Below, piece after piece: positions 1 to 7,572 of a DNA stretch of 64,000 nt. A model generated the notes under the pieces. That model worked only from the letters and a program-made list of their open reading frames with translations, was not told the origin of the DNA and searched no databases. How positions within the stretch are numbered: position 1 is the first letter of the stretch; every line of letters starts with the position of its first letter. Position numbers and translations under genes: made by a program. The stretch is from Sulfuriferula nivalis. Its GTDB lineage: Bacteria > Pseudomonadota > Gammaproteobacteria > Burkholderiales > Sulfuriferulaceae. Where the stretch lies: the NCBI RefSeq assembly GCF_009937995.1, contig NZ_AP021881.1:1116001-1180000 (forward strand), read 5' to 3'.

Positions 1-621
1 CTTCCTGTGTTTGAGGGTTATGGACTATCCGAATGCGGTTCGGTCGTATCGCTTAATACGCCTGATGCATATTGTGTTGGCAGTGTTGGACGCCCTCTGC
101 CACACGTTGCCATCAGCTTCTCGGATATTGGCGAAGTTTTGGTAAGTGGTTCGAATTTTCTCGGCTATCTGGGACGTGAATCCCCATCTCAACATTGGCC
201 AACTGGTGATATCGGATATTTAGATACTGAAGGTTTTTTGCATATTACCGGACGTCGTAAAAGCCTGTTTATTACCTCGTTTGGTCGTAATGTTGCGCCG
301 GAATGGATAGAACGTGAATTGACTATGCACCCCGCTATCGCGCAAGTCGCTGTTTATGGGGAAGCTAAACCATTTTCTGTGGCTGTCATTGTGGCTCGAC
401 TGGGATACTCAAAGGAGCAAGTTGACATGGCTGTTCAAGCAACTAACAAAGTGTTACCGGACTATGCTCGTATCAAATCATGGGTGCTTGCAGCCATACC
501 CTTTATGCCAGTTAACCAACAGTTAACTACCAATGGTCGATTAAAACGAGATGCCATATTGATGGTTTATAGCGACGCACTCGAACGTCTTTATCAGGAG
601 GAAGTAAATGTCATTTTTTGA
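1..621 (+). CDS. AMP-dependent acyl-CoA synthetase/acyl-AMP ligase, C-terminal part (cut by left edge)
   Basis: The reading frame is open from base 1, so the N-terminal half of this ANL-superfamily enzyme lies outside the window. Visible family motifs are EGYGLSE near the start, the hinge region TGDIGYLDTEG followed by GRRK, and a C-terminal NGRLKR whose Lys is in the position of the catalytic adenylation lysine. Family knowledge: it activates a carboxylic acid, usually a fatty acid, with ATP. The stop overlaps the next gene by 14 bases, and an AGGAGG-type site for that gene lies inside this one, so the two are probably translationally coupled. With the diiron-type protein and SDR that follow it suggests a small lipid-modifying pathway (inference). 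Substrate unknown. Confidence 0.85.
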   Translation, partial: LPVFEGYGLSECGSVVSLNTPDAYCVGSVGRPLPHVAISFSDIGEVLVSGSNFLGYLGRESPSQHWPTGDIGYLDTEGFLHITGRRKSLFITSFGRNVAPEWIERELTMHPAIAQVAVYGEAKPFSVAVIVARLGYSKEQVDMAVQATNKVLPDYARIKSWVLAAIPFMPVNQQLTTNGRLKRDAILMVYSDALERLYQEEVNVIF

Positions 622-1258
622 ACAATTGCAACAACTAACACATGCTGAACAGCTTGAACTGCAATCTATTCCTGTTATTCAGAACGCAATGACAGGGCAG
701 GTTACGTTGAACCAATATGTTGCTTTTCTTACCCAGGCTTATCATCACGTCAAACATACGGTGCCGCTATTAATGGCTTGTGGTTCGCGCCTGTCTGATG
801 AAAAGGAATGGTTACGTGAAGCTATTGCTCATTACATAGAGGAGGAAATTGGGCATCAGGAATGGATACTAAACGACATCACGGCTTGTGGTGCGGATGC
901 TGACGCAGTGCGTTATGGTCAACCAGGTTTTGCTGCCGAGTTAATGGTTGCCTATGCCTACGACACCATCGCGCGGGTTAATCCAGTGGGCTTTTTGGGG
1001 ATGGTGTATGTCTTGGAGAGCACCAGCGTCCAGTTAGCAACGCATGCTGCCAGTTCATTACATGGATCGCTTAATTTGCCCAAGAATGCGTTTAGCTATC
1101 TTGATAGCCATGGAACGCTCGATCTGGCACATGTGGACTTTTTCAGAGACTTGGTTAATCGATTGGATTTGTTTGAGGACAAAGCGTGTTTGGTACATTG
1201 CGCCAAATCTGTGTTCAGTCTGTATGGCGACATTTTTCGTACGCTGGAGTCAGTGTAA
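608..1258 (+). CDS. Haem-oxygenase-fold putative diiron protein (TenA/UndA-like)
   Basis: A 216-residue all-helical protein resembling iron-containing redox enzymes of the haem-oxygenase-like diiron oxidase (HDO) superfamily. Candidate metal ligands are visible: E80-x2-H83 in IEEEIGHQEW, E137 in YVLESTS, and the H168/D172/H175 cluster in SHGTLDLAHVDFF. This spacing matches the E-x2-H ... E ... H pattern of UndA-type enzymes. Known members oxidise or decarboxylate small carboxylic acids with O2; substrate here is unknown. It starts at 608 behind the strong site CAGGAGGAAG, overlaps the upstream ligase, and its stop overlaps the next start as TAATG, giving a three-gene coupled cassette. A TenA thiaminase is the main alternative, but no thiamine genes are near. 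Confidence 0.75.
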   Translation: MSFFEQLQQLTHAEQLELQSIPVIQNAMTGQVTLNQYVAFLTQAYHHVKHTVPLLMACGSRLSDEKEWLREAIAHYIEEEIGHQEWILNDITACGADADAVRYGQPGFAAELMVAYAYDTIARVNPVGFLGMVYVLESTSVQLATHAASSLHGSLNLPKNAFSYLDSHGTLDLAHVDFFRDLVNRLDLFEDKACLVHCAKSVFSLYGDIFRTLESV

Positions 1259-2052
1259 TGAATATTGTTGATCAACGTATTTTGATTACGGGTGCGACAG
1301 GCGGTATTGGTAGTGAACTGGCTATGAATCTGGGCGTTAAAGGTGCCAAACTGATCTTGGTTGGTACGGATGTGAATAAACTCAATGATTTAAAGAAAGC
1401 CGTATTGGTACAAGGAGGTAAAGCACAAATATATGCTTGTGATTTCTCTATTCCTAATGCGCCCGAGAAGCTGGCCGACCAGGTGATTAATCAGGCAGGT
1501 GGTATTGATATATTGATCAATTGTGCCGGGGTGACGCATTTTGGACTATTTGATAAACAAACAGCAGAAAGTCTGGAAATGCTGTGGCGTATCAACGTGG
1601 TTTCTCCTATGCAGCTTACGCGTTTGCTGTTGCCTACTATGGTTTCAGCTCGTCATGGCCAGATTGTTAATATTGGCTCGATCTTCGGCAGTATAGGATT
1701 CGCCTATTTTGCTACTTACTCTGCAAGCAAGTTTGCTATACGGGGCTTTTCAGAAGCGCTCAGACGGGAACTAGAAGGGTCTGGTGTCGGTGTTACTTAT
1801 GTTGCTCCTCGCTATACAAAGACACCTCTTAATAACAGCGTGATTAGCAAAATGGCAGTCGCAGTCGGTATGAATACCGATGAGCCATTTGTCGTGGCTC
1901 AACATGTGGTGCGTGCCATCGAAAAAGATAGTGATGATTATTATATTGGTTGGCCAGAAAGTCTATTCGTGCGCATCAACGCCATCTTTCCTCGGTTAAT
2001 AGATAACGCACTACGTAAACAGAATACAAAAACTCGTGAATTTACTCTTTAA
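1258..2052 (+). CDS. Short-chain dehydrogenase/reductase (SDR)
   Basis: Classical SDR of 264 residues from the ATG at 1258, chosen because it overlaps the upstream stop as TAATG; a longer in-frame extension upstream lies inside the diiron-protein gene and has no homology look. It shows the Rossmann glycine motif TGATGGIGSE near the N-terminus, NCAGV, the catalytic Ser in NIGSIFGS and the YSASK Tyr/Lys pair. It would oxidise or reduce a hydroxyl/carbonyl with NAD(P)H in the cytoplasm. Position directly behind an acyl-activating enzyme and an HDO-type protein suggests that it works on their product (inference). Confidence 0.85.
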   Translation: MNIVDQRILITGATGGIGSELAMNLGVKGAKLILVGTDVNKLNDLKKAVLVQGGKAQIYACDFSIPNAPEKLADQVINQAGGIDILINCAGVTHFGLFDKQTAESLEMLWRINVVSPMQLTRLLLPTMVSARHGQIVNIGSIFGSIGFAYFATYSASKFAIRGFSEALRRELEGSGVGVTYVAPRYTKTPLNNSVISKMAVAVGMNTDEPFVVAQHVVRAIEKDSDDYYIGWPESLFVRINAIFPRLIDNALRKQNTKTREFTL

Positions 2053-2074
2053 CAATGGCTTTAATAAGGAAATG

Positions 2075-2749
2075 ATGATGCATAAATCGTTTAAACGTTA
2101 TCTTCCAAGTGCTTTGACTGCGATTGCTCTCTTAAGCACTGTGCTGCTTGGAAACAACATCGCGTTTGCCGACAGTCTTGGCGATAGTATTGCCGAACTT
2201 CAGCATGGGTGGGCTAAGGCTTATTACCTGACGCCTGAACCACAAAAAATTTCTGCTTTTGAAAATCTTGCCACCAAATCACATCAGATCGAAATAGCAA
2301 ATCCTGGTCGAGCTGAACCATTAGTTTGGGAGGCTATTGTGCTTAGTAGCTATGCGAAATTTGAAGGCGGTTTAGGTGCGCTGAATAAAGTAAAAGCGGC
2401 GCGTGATTTGCTGGTTCGTGCTGAAAAAATCCAACCAGATGTGCTTGGTGGCTCAATTTATACATCTCTCGGCAGCCTCTATTATAAAGTTCCTCATTGG
2501 CCTATTAGTTTTGGGGATAAGGACAAGGCACGTGAATACTTAGTAAAAGCTATAAAAATCAATCCAAATGGTATTGATGCCAACTATTTTTACGGCGATT
2601 TTCTATTAGAACAAGGTGATTATACTCAAGCCAAAATCTATCTTGAAAAGGCGATGTCTGCATCACCCAGACCAGGTCGCGAAGATGCAGATCAAGGACG
2701 TCGTATCGAAGTCAGCCAGTTGCTCGAAAAATTAAAGTTGCATAGCTGA
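2075..2749 (+). CDS. Exported TPR-repeat protein
   Basis: Three consecutive in-frame ATGs (2072, 2075, 2078) follow an AAGGA site; 2075 or 2078 gives the best spacing. The protein begins with a basic N-terminus, a hydrophobic core and a likely cleavage after AFA, so it is probably periplasmic. The C-terminal half has tetratricopeptide-like helices (GDKDKAREYLVKAIKINPNG and GDYTQAKIYLEKAM). It resembles the TatT-type/TPR proteins that serve as adaptor or scaffold subunits. It follows the SDR gene by about 20 bases and is probably in the same operon. No enzymatic motif is seen; partner unknown. Confidence 0.7.
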   Translation: MMHKSFKRYLPSALTAIALLSTVLLGNNIAFADSLGDSIAELQHGWAKAYYLTPEPQKISAFENLATKSHQIEIANPGRAEPLVWEAIVLSSYAKFEGGLGALNKVKAARDLLVRAEKIQPDVLGGSIYTSLGSLYYKVPHWPISFGDKDKAREYLVKAIKINPNGIDANYFYGDFLLEQGDYTQAKIYLEKAMSASPRPGREDADQGRRIEVSQLLEKLKLHS

Positions 2750-2766
2750 TTTTAGGAGGGGATTTT

Positions 2767-2856
2767 ATGTCTTATCACTATATTTTTGTTTGTATTACTT
2801 TGGGCACTTTTGTATCACTTTTTAGTTACTACCTTTGGAGTTTAAATCATGATTAA
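2767..2856 (+). CDS. Small single-span membrane peptide (29 aa)
   Basis: A 29-codon frame begins at ATG 2767, six bases behind a near-perfect Shine-Dalgarno AGGAGGG at 2754-2760, the strongest ribosome site in this region. The peptide is MSYHY followed by a hydrophobic stretch rich in F, V, I, L and T, then SYYLWSLNHD, which fits a single transmembrane helix. Its last 8 bases overlap the start of the outer-membrane protein gene, so it may couple translation of that gene or act as a small membrane protein on its own. Too short for family recognition. Confidence 0.55.
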   Translation: MSYHYIFVCITLGTFVSLFSYYLWSLNHD

Positions 2857-3430
2857 AATCAATAAAATCACCTTTTCCAATTTCAACAAAGGCATTGCGA
2901 TTCCTTTAATATTGATTGGAGTAACAACTACCGCATTTGCTGCAGATGACGGTTTTTACGCAGGCTTAAGTTTGGGAAATGGCAAACCGAATATTACCTC
3001 TACGACTAGCTTGAGCAAAAACTCCTCGTTTATTTATGGTGGTATTGTTGGTTACCAGTTTAATAAAAACTTTGCTACTGAAGGGCAATATACGGGTGTT
3101 GGCCAAGTGACTGATACCGCTGGAAATACGGCTAAAGCCGATGCATTCAGCGTATCGGCTGTGGGTATACTTCCACTGAACGAAAGTTTTAATCTGTATG
3201 GAAAGCTAGGAATTGCAAGCGCTAAGACAACCACGTCAGCAGGGTATTCTGCTTTTGGTACTAGCCGTACAGCGCTAACTTACGGTGTCGGTGTGCAATA
3301 CAATGCCACTACTAATATTGGTGTGCGTCTGGGATGGGATCGTTATGGTATTGCCACTGCCAGTGCGACAGGGGTCAAAAGCAATTTTAATTCCGATGTG
3401 CTGAATGTGAGTGCAATATATACGTTCTAA
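2849..3430 (+). CDS. Outer-membrane beta-barrel protein, OmpA/OmpW-like
   Basis: A 193-residue protein with a signal peptide ending in TAFA before ADDGFYAGLSLG. The mature part alternates hydrophobic and polar residues in strands separated by Gly/Ser/Thr-rich turns and ends with an aromatic terminal residue (SAIYTF), the usual recognition signal for outer-membrane insertion. This is the eight-stranded OmpA N-terminal or OmpW type of barrel, without a peptidoglycan-binding C-terminal domain. It lies at the end of the ligase/diiron/SDR/TPR run and may transport or sense a hydrophobic product of that cluster (inference). Confidence 0.75.
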   Translation: MIKINKITFSNFNKGIAIPLILIGVTTTAFAADDGFYAGLSLGNGKPNITSTTSLSKNSSFIYGGIVGYQFNKNFATEGQYTGVGQVTDTAGNTAKADAFSVSAVGILPLNESFNLYGKLGIASAKTTTSAGYSAFGTSRTALTYGVGVQYNATTNIGVRLGWDRYGIATASATGVKSNFNSDVLNVSAIYTF

Positions 3431-3491
3431 TTTCGACCAATGTGATGTCGCTGCTAGTCACTGTATTTAATATTGTTATCAGGAGAAAGTT

Positions 3492-3767
3492 ATGAAAAAG
3501 ATTGCAAATCAATCGGTATCACGTCGCTTATTTTTAAAGGGGGCGACATTAGTAGCGGGTATTTCTGTTATTCCGACTTTAATTGTTAGCGGCAATGCAA
3601 CTGCTGCAAAGATGGCTAAAGTTATGATGCAGTATCAGGATATGCCTAAGAACGGCAGTCAATGTGACACTTGCGTGCAATTCATCCCTGGCGCTAAACC
3701 TCAATGTAAAATTGTCGAAGGGGACGTAAGTCCTAAAGGCTGGTGTTTAGCCTATGCTAAGGCTTAA
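3492..3767 (+). CDS. hip: High-potential iron-sulfur protein (HiPIP), Tat-exported
   Basis: A 91-residue precursor with a twin-arginine signal (SVSRRLFLKG, then a hydrophobic stretch to TAAA) and four cysteines at 58, 61, 72 and 85 in the HiPIP pattern C-x2-C-x10-C-x12-C, with the family-typical GWCLAY end. HiPIPs carry a [4Fe-4S] cluster and shuttle electrons in the periplasm, often to a terminal oxidase or reaction centre. The short form recalls Iro of acidophilic iron oxidisers. RBS AGGAGAAAG precedes the start. It lies next to a Cyc2-like cytochrome-porin and a dihaem cytochrome, which supports a joint electron-transfer function. Confidence 0.9.
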   Translation: MKKIANQSVSRRLFLKGATLVAGISVIPTLIVSGNATAAKMAKVMMQYQDMPKNGSQCDTCVQFIPGAKPQCKIVEGDVSPKGWCLAYAKA

Positions 3768-4074
3768 TTTGGGGTCATGAAACTGGTGAATTGCACTGTT
3801 TTTAGGTGAATTGTTTGATATTTGATTTAGAAATTCAAATGGCGGGGCAGTTATGATGAATGTAACTCAAAAGACTTTCTAGCTGGCTCGCTTTAATTGC
3901 ATAACTTGTAAGCATTGGGTCAGTATAGTGTGCGTATTCTGCACTTACGCCCTTGTCATTTGTAAGGGTAAGGGTTTGTACCTTTAGCTCTTATAGTGGA
4001 GGGGGTGTTTTTTTGCAATATAAAAACACATCATTATCTTTATATACGAAATTTTAAAGAAATAAGGAGCTGAC
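3768..4074 (+). promoter_or_regulatory. Intergenic leader of the Cyc2-like gene
   Basis: About 300 bases without a convincing gene. Visible structures are an inverted repeat CCCTT/AAGGG near 3950-3975 and a hairpin GTGTTTTT/AAAAACAC at 4005-4012 and 4022-4029, which may end transcripts from the HiPIP gene or form part of the leader of the next gene. The downstream ribosome site AAGGAG at 4064-4069 is well placed for the ATG at 4075. The separate leader suggests independent control of the cytochrome-porin (inference). Confidence 0.35.
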
Positions 4075-5445
4075 ATGAAAGCGAATTGGGCAGGTGGGGT
4101 GTTTTTGAAGCAGATGGGAGTCAGGCTGGCAAATGCTGGCTATGCATTCAGGCGATTACAGTCAGGTCGTTTTATAACATACCTGATTACGATCATGACG
4201 GGGCTCATTTCAATTGATGCTCATGCGGTACCTGCGTTTGCTCGGCAGACGGGGCAGAACTGTCTGGCCTGTCACGCTGGCGGACAGTTTCCTGAATTGA
4301 CGCCCTATGGTCGGATGTTTAAATTAACTGCTTATTCTATCGGTGAGCGCACGGTACCACTGGCTATGATGGCTGTGATGGGCTCAACTAACGTCAAGGG
4401 GCCAGCTGCAACGGGGCCAGGTCATACAGCAACTGATGGCACGCTGACGTTCAATACGGGTAGTTTATTTGTGGCGGGTAAAATCACAGATAAATCAGGT
4501 GTGTTTGCACAGCTGACTTACGATAACTATGGTGGTGATACTGGTGCTTCCGGGCATGTGGCTTCGGATAATGCTGATTTCCGCTATGCGGATCGCCTCA
4601 TCAGCAATGGTTCAGATTTGATCTATGGCTTTACCCTAAATAACAATCCTGGTGTTCAGGATGTGTGGGGTAGTACGCCAGCATGGGGTTATGGGGTAGT
4701 GCCTATCAGTACCGGTACTGGTGTCGCTACTAATCCTATTTTTCATGGTGCCCTAGGCTCACAAGTAGTAGGCGCGGGTGCATATCTTTACTGGAATAAA
4801 ATGGTTTACGCAGAAGTCAGTGCTTATCGTACTGGGGATGGCGTATTTTCATTCTTGACCCAGGGCAATGGTGGGCAAACGGTGATCAAGGGTGAAAATC
4901 CTTATTTACGTCTGGCATTAACCCGCGAGTGGGGTGCACATAATGTCATGCTGGGCTATTCCTATTTTGATGTTCGGCAATATCCAGATCCTACACTGCC
5001 AGCAACTGACCATTATCGTGACAACACCATAGACTTGCAGTATCAATACTTGCTGGATCCGCATACGTTTACCGCGACACTGACGCGTACCAATGAAACA
5101 GTAGATTATGGTGCGCCTGGGTCGTTGCAGGACACAGTCAATGCTTTCCGAGCTAAAGCTTCTTACACCTATAAAGCGCAGTATGGTACTTCATTGTCAT
5201 ACTTTAACGTCAGCAACAGTTCTAACAACGCAGCGAGTCTTTCCGGAAATATGTTCGCTAGTCAAACGGGAACTGAGGGATGGACACCAGAAATATACTG
5301 GATGCCAGTACAGAATATCCGTACTGGAGTGCAGTACACCATGTTTAGCAAAGTTGATGGTGTGTCCACAGGTGCCGTAGATACGTACAACGGTAAGGCC
5401 AGCGGTGCTAATCAAGTAGTGTTCTACATCTGGGGAGCATACTGA
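4075..5445 (+). CDS. cyc2: Cyc2-like fused monohaem cytochrome c-porin (outer membrane)
   Basis: A 456-residue protein. After an unusually long N-terminal segment and a signal ending in DAHA comes the block AFARQTGQNCLACHAGG with one CxxCH haem site (residues 63-67), then FPELTPYGRMFKLTAYS, followed by about 370 residues of amphipathic strands ending in an aromatic-rich VVFYIWGAY. A haem site directly after FARQTG followed by a porin barrel is the signature of Cyc2, the outer-membrane Fe(II) oxidase family. The strong AAGGAG site supports the start at 4075, although an internal Met could shorten the leader. The dihaem cytochrome follows within 100 bases. The fold is well supported; Fe(II) as electron donor is inferred from the family, and some related cytochrome-porins have no proven donor. 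Confidence 0.75.
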   Translation: MKANWAGGVFLKQMGVRLANAGYAFRRLQSGRFITYLITIMTGLISIDAHAVPAFARQTGQNCLACHAGGQFPELTPYGRMFKLTAYSIGERTVPLAMMAVMGSTNVKGPAATGPGHTATDGTLTFNTGSLFVAGKITDKSGVFAQLTYDNYGGDTGASGHVASDNADFRYADRLISNGSDLIYGFTLNNNPGVQDVWGSTPAWGYGVVPISTGTGVATNPIFHGALGSQVVGAGAYLYWNKMVYAEVSAYRTGDGVFSFLTQGNGGQTVIKGENPYLRLALTREWGAHNVMLGYSYFDVRQYPDPTLPATDHYRDNTIDLQYQYLLDPHTFTATLTRTNETVDYGAPGSLQDTVNAFRAKASYTYKAQYGTSLSYFNVSNSSNNAASLSGNMFASQTGTEGWTPEIYWMPVQNIRTGVQYTMFSKVDGVSTGAVDTYNGKASGANQVVFYIWGAY

Positions 5446-5539
5446 TGATTCAGCTAACTCAACTATCATTTGGTCTTATCGCTTATGTTAGCGATCATGA
5501 TGAAAAGCTAACACGTGAAAACAGCATGGGAGTATTGAA

Positions 5540-6181
5540 ATGAAGAAGATTGCGATTGGTTTGGTGCTGGCATCAATGACTATGGTTGCCGGTTGTACTA
5601 CAACAGAAAGCTCACGTAATCTGAATGATCCCAGTGTGTCTGGCAAAGATCTGGCGCAACAGGTTTGCTCAACTTGTCACGGTGTGGACGGGAATTCTAC
5701 AAATCCGACTTTTCCTAAATTAGCGTCACAGCAGAGTGAATATATCATCTCTCAGTTAAAGGTATTCAGGAGCCATGACCGCTCTGATCCGGCTGGCTCT
5801 CAATATATGTGGGGAATAGCCAGACATTTGACTGATGCGCAAATCACTGAGCTGGCGACTTACTTTAACCAGCAGAAAATGATTCCTGATCAAGTGGAAC
5901 ATGCAAATGCTGATTTGGTGGCAAAAGGTAAACTTATTTTTAATAATGGGGTGCCTGCACAAAATACACCAGCCTGTGCATCTTGTCATGGTGCGAATGG
6001 TGAAGGGAATAGTTCATTTCCCCGTATTGCTGGGCAACATGCAGACTATATTGAGAAACAGTTAGGTGTGTTTAAGGACACTGACGGGCGTCCTGACGGT
6101 GCGGTGATGAAGGTGATTACTTATGACATTACTCCAAGTGAAGTCAGAGCTGTCGCTGCTTATCTTTCTGTTTCGTCTTAA
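5540..6181 (+). CDS. Dihaem c4-type cytochrome, lipoprotein
   Basis: A 213-residue cytochrome with a lipobox (VAGC, Cys19) and two CxxCH sites, CSTCH at 43-47 and CASCH at 146-150, each followed by the repeated class I/c4 fold (GxDGN..PTFPKLASQQSEYI and GANGEGNSSFPRIAGQHADYI). M90 and a Met after DGAV are candidate sixth ligands. c4 cytochromes carry electrons between periplasmic donors and terminal oxidases; the lipid anchor would hold this one at a membrane. Its place directly behind the Cyc2-like gene mirrors the cyc2-cyc1 pairing of Acidithiobacillus, where a dihaem cytochrome relays electrons from the outer membrane. Confidence 0.85.
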   Translation: MKKIAIGLVLASMTMVAGCTTTESSRNLNDPSVSGKDLAQQVCSTCHGVDGNSTNPTFPKLASQQSEYIISQLKVFRSHDRSDPAGSQYMWGIARHLTDAQITELATYFNQQKMIPDQVEHANADLVAKGKLIFNNGVPAQNTPACASCHGANGEGNSSFPRIAGQHADYIEKQLGVFKDTDGRPDGAVMKVITYDITPSEVRAVAAYLSVSS

Positions 6182-6229
6182 GGTATTTACTGCGCTGCAT
6201 TTGAACTCAAGGTCGTAATTTAGACAATT

Positions 6230-6270
6230 GCAACAGAGTTAAGATATCTCCTGATTTCTGCCTCTGTTGC
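6230..6270. terminator. Hairpin between convergent genes
   Basis: A perfect 9-base stem GCAACAGAG (6230-6238) / CTCTGTTGC (6262-6270) lies between the end of the dihaem cytochrome gene and the end of tesA on the opposite strand. The loop is long and the T-tract weak, so termination is plausible but not certain. Confidence 0.45.
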
Positions 6271-6278
6271 TTATTCCT

Positions 6279-6893
6279 TTAATATTTACCGTGTTTAAGT
6301 AACGGTAATAATCCATCCAGAACGGCATCTAATACCAGTGGTTCTGCCACGGCGATCGGGTGTAACCCATCTGCCTGGAACAACTCGCGTTTATTCTCTA
6401 CATTAGCCAGTAATGACGGTAAATAGGCAACATGGTGTTGCTGCGCGAGTTTGGTGTAAACCTGCTGGAACTTTTCGGTATAGGCTATGCCATAATTGGG
6501 CGGCAGATGTACGCCCACTAATAAAATAACTGCGCCTGTGTTTCTGATTTGTTGCATCATGTTGTTCAGGTTGTCATACATCGCAGCCATGGATAATCCA
6601 CGCAGGCCATCGTTTGCACCGAGTGCGAGTATGACTATCTTGGGGTGATGTTGTGCCAGTGTGTCCGGTAAACGAGCAAGACCACCCGCTGTGGTTTCGC
6701 CGCTGATGCTGGCATTGATGATTTGCCAGTTCTTTGTGGTCAGGCGTTGTTGTAACAAGTCTGGCCAGGCCTGATGCGCAGCTAGTCCATAGCCTGCAGA
6801 AAGGCTGTCACCATATACAAGTATCACAGGGGCGGCGTGTGCTATGCCTGTGATTAATAACCATCCTATAACCAGTAAACTTTTCCAGCCCAT
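6279..6893 (-). CDS. tesA: TesA-type SGNH hydrolase (arylesterase/acyl-CoA thioesterase I)
   Basis: From the ATG at 6893 this is a 204-residue secreted protein (signal ending GIAHA). It has the SGNH blocks: VYGDSLSAGYG (catalytic Ser), ASISGETTAGG, LALGANDGLRG (Gly/Asn) and the C-terminal DGLHP with catalytic Asp/His. TesA hydrolyses thioesters and esters in the periplasm. I chose 6893 over an in-frame ATG at 6941 because an AGGA site precedes it by 7 bases and the signal peptide then has normal length. The gene is divergent from ybbA, as in Escherichia coli (tesA/ybbA-ybbP), and the two start codons physically overlap. Confidence 0.9.
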   Translation of the reverse strand: MGWKSLLVIGWLLITGIAHAAPVILVYGDSLSAGYGLAAHQAWPDLLQQRLTTKNWQIINASISGETTAGGLARLPDTLAQHHPKIVILALGANDGLRGLSMAAMYDNLNNMMQQIRNTGAVILLVGVHLPPNYGIAYTEKFQQVYTKLAQQHHVAYLPSLLANVENKRELFQADGLHPIAVAEPLVLDAVLDGLLPLLKHGKY

Positions 6894-7572
6894 GACTATT
6901 CCTGTCGATAATTTGATTTTTCGTGTTGTAGATTTGGCCAAGCAGGTTCAAGTGAACGATGCTACGTTGACTATATTGCATCCTAGCAGCTTTGACATAG
7001 AACGGGGTGCTTCGGTTGCGATTGTTGGCGCTTCGGGTTCAGGCAAGTCTACGTTGTTGGGTTTGCTGGCGGGTCTGGATACACCGAGTCAGGGAGCGGT
7101 GTGGCTGGCTGGGCAATCGCTGACAGCTTTGGATGAAGATGGACGGGCGCAGTTACGGGGTGAGCTGATCGGCTTTGTCTTCCAGTCTTTTCAATTATTG
7201 CCTAATCTGACTGCGTTGGAAAATGTGATGCTGCCATTGGAGTTAAATGGGGTAAAGCAGGCCAGGCAACAGGCACAGGAATGGTTGACCCGCGTGGGTC
7301 TTGCGCGCAGGCAACATCATCGTGCGCAGCAGTTGTCTGGCGGGGAGCAACAACGTGTGGCAATTGCACGGGCATTTGTTGTGCAACCTGCGGTGTTGCT
7401 GGCTGATGAGCCGACGGGGAATCTGGATGCGGAAACAGGTGCGCGGATTATAGATTTACTGTTTGAATTGAATCGAGAGCAAGGCACGACTTTAGTATTG
7501 GTTACGCATGATAGTCAGTTGGCAGCACGCTGTAGTCAGCGCTTGACGCTGGATGCCGGGCATTTGGCATGA
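6892..7572 (+). CDS. ybbA: ABC transporter ATPase YbbA (LolD/MacB-type)
   Basis: A 226-residue ABC ATPase with Walker A GASGSGKST, Q-loop in FVFQSFQLLP, signature LSGGEQQRVAIARA and Walker B VLLADEPTGNLD followed by a His switch in VTHD. The type is that of LolD/MacB transporters that work with FtsX-like permeases. The ATG at 6892 is the most natural start but has no obvious ribosome site; an in-frame ATG at 6844 would add 16 residues inside tesA. The stop overlaps the permease start as ATGA, so the two subunits are coupled. In E. coli the homologous pair is divergent from tesA; its transported substrate is not established. Confidence 0.9.
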   Translation: MTIPVDNLIFRVVDLAKQVQVNDATLTILHPSSFDIERGASVAIVGASGSGKSTLLGLLAGLDTPSQGAVWLAGQSLTALDEDGRAQLRGELIGFVFQSFQLLPNLTALENVMLPLELNGVKQARQQAQEWLTRVGLARRQHHRAQQLSGGEQQRVAIARAFVVQPAVLLADEPTGNLDAETGARIIDLLFELNREQGTTLVLVTHDSQLAARCSQRLTLDAGHLA

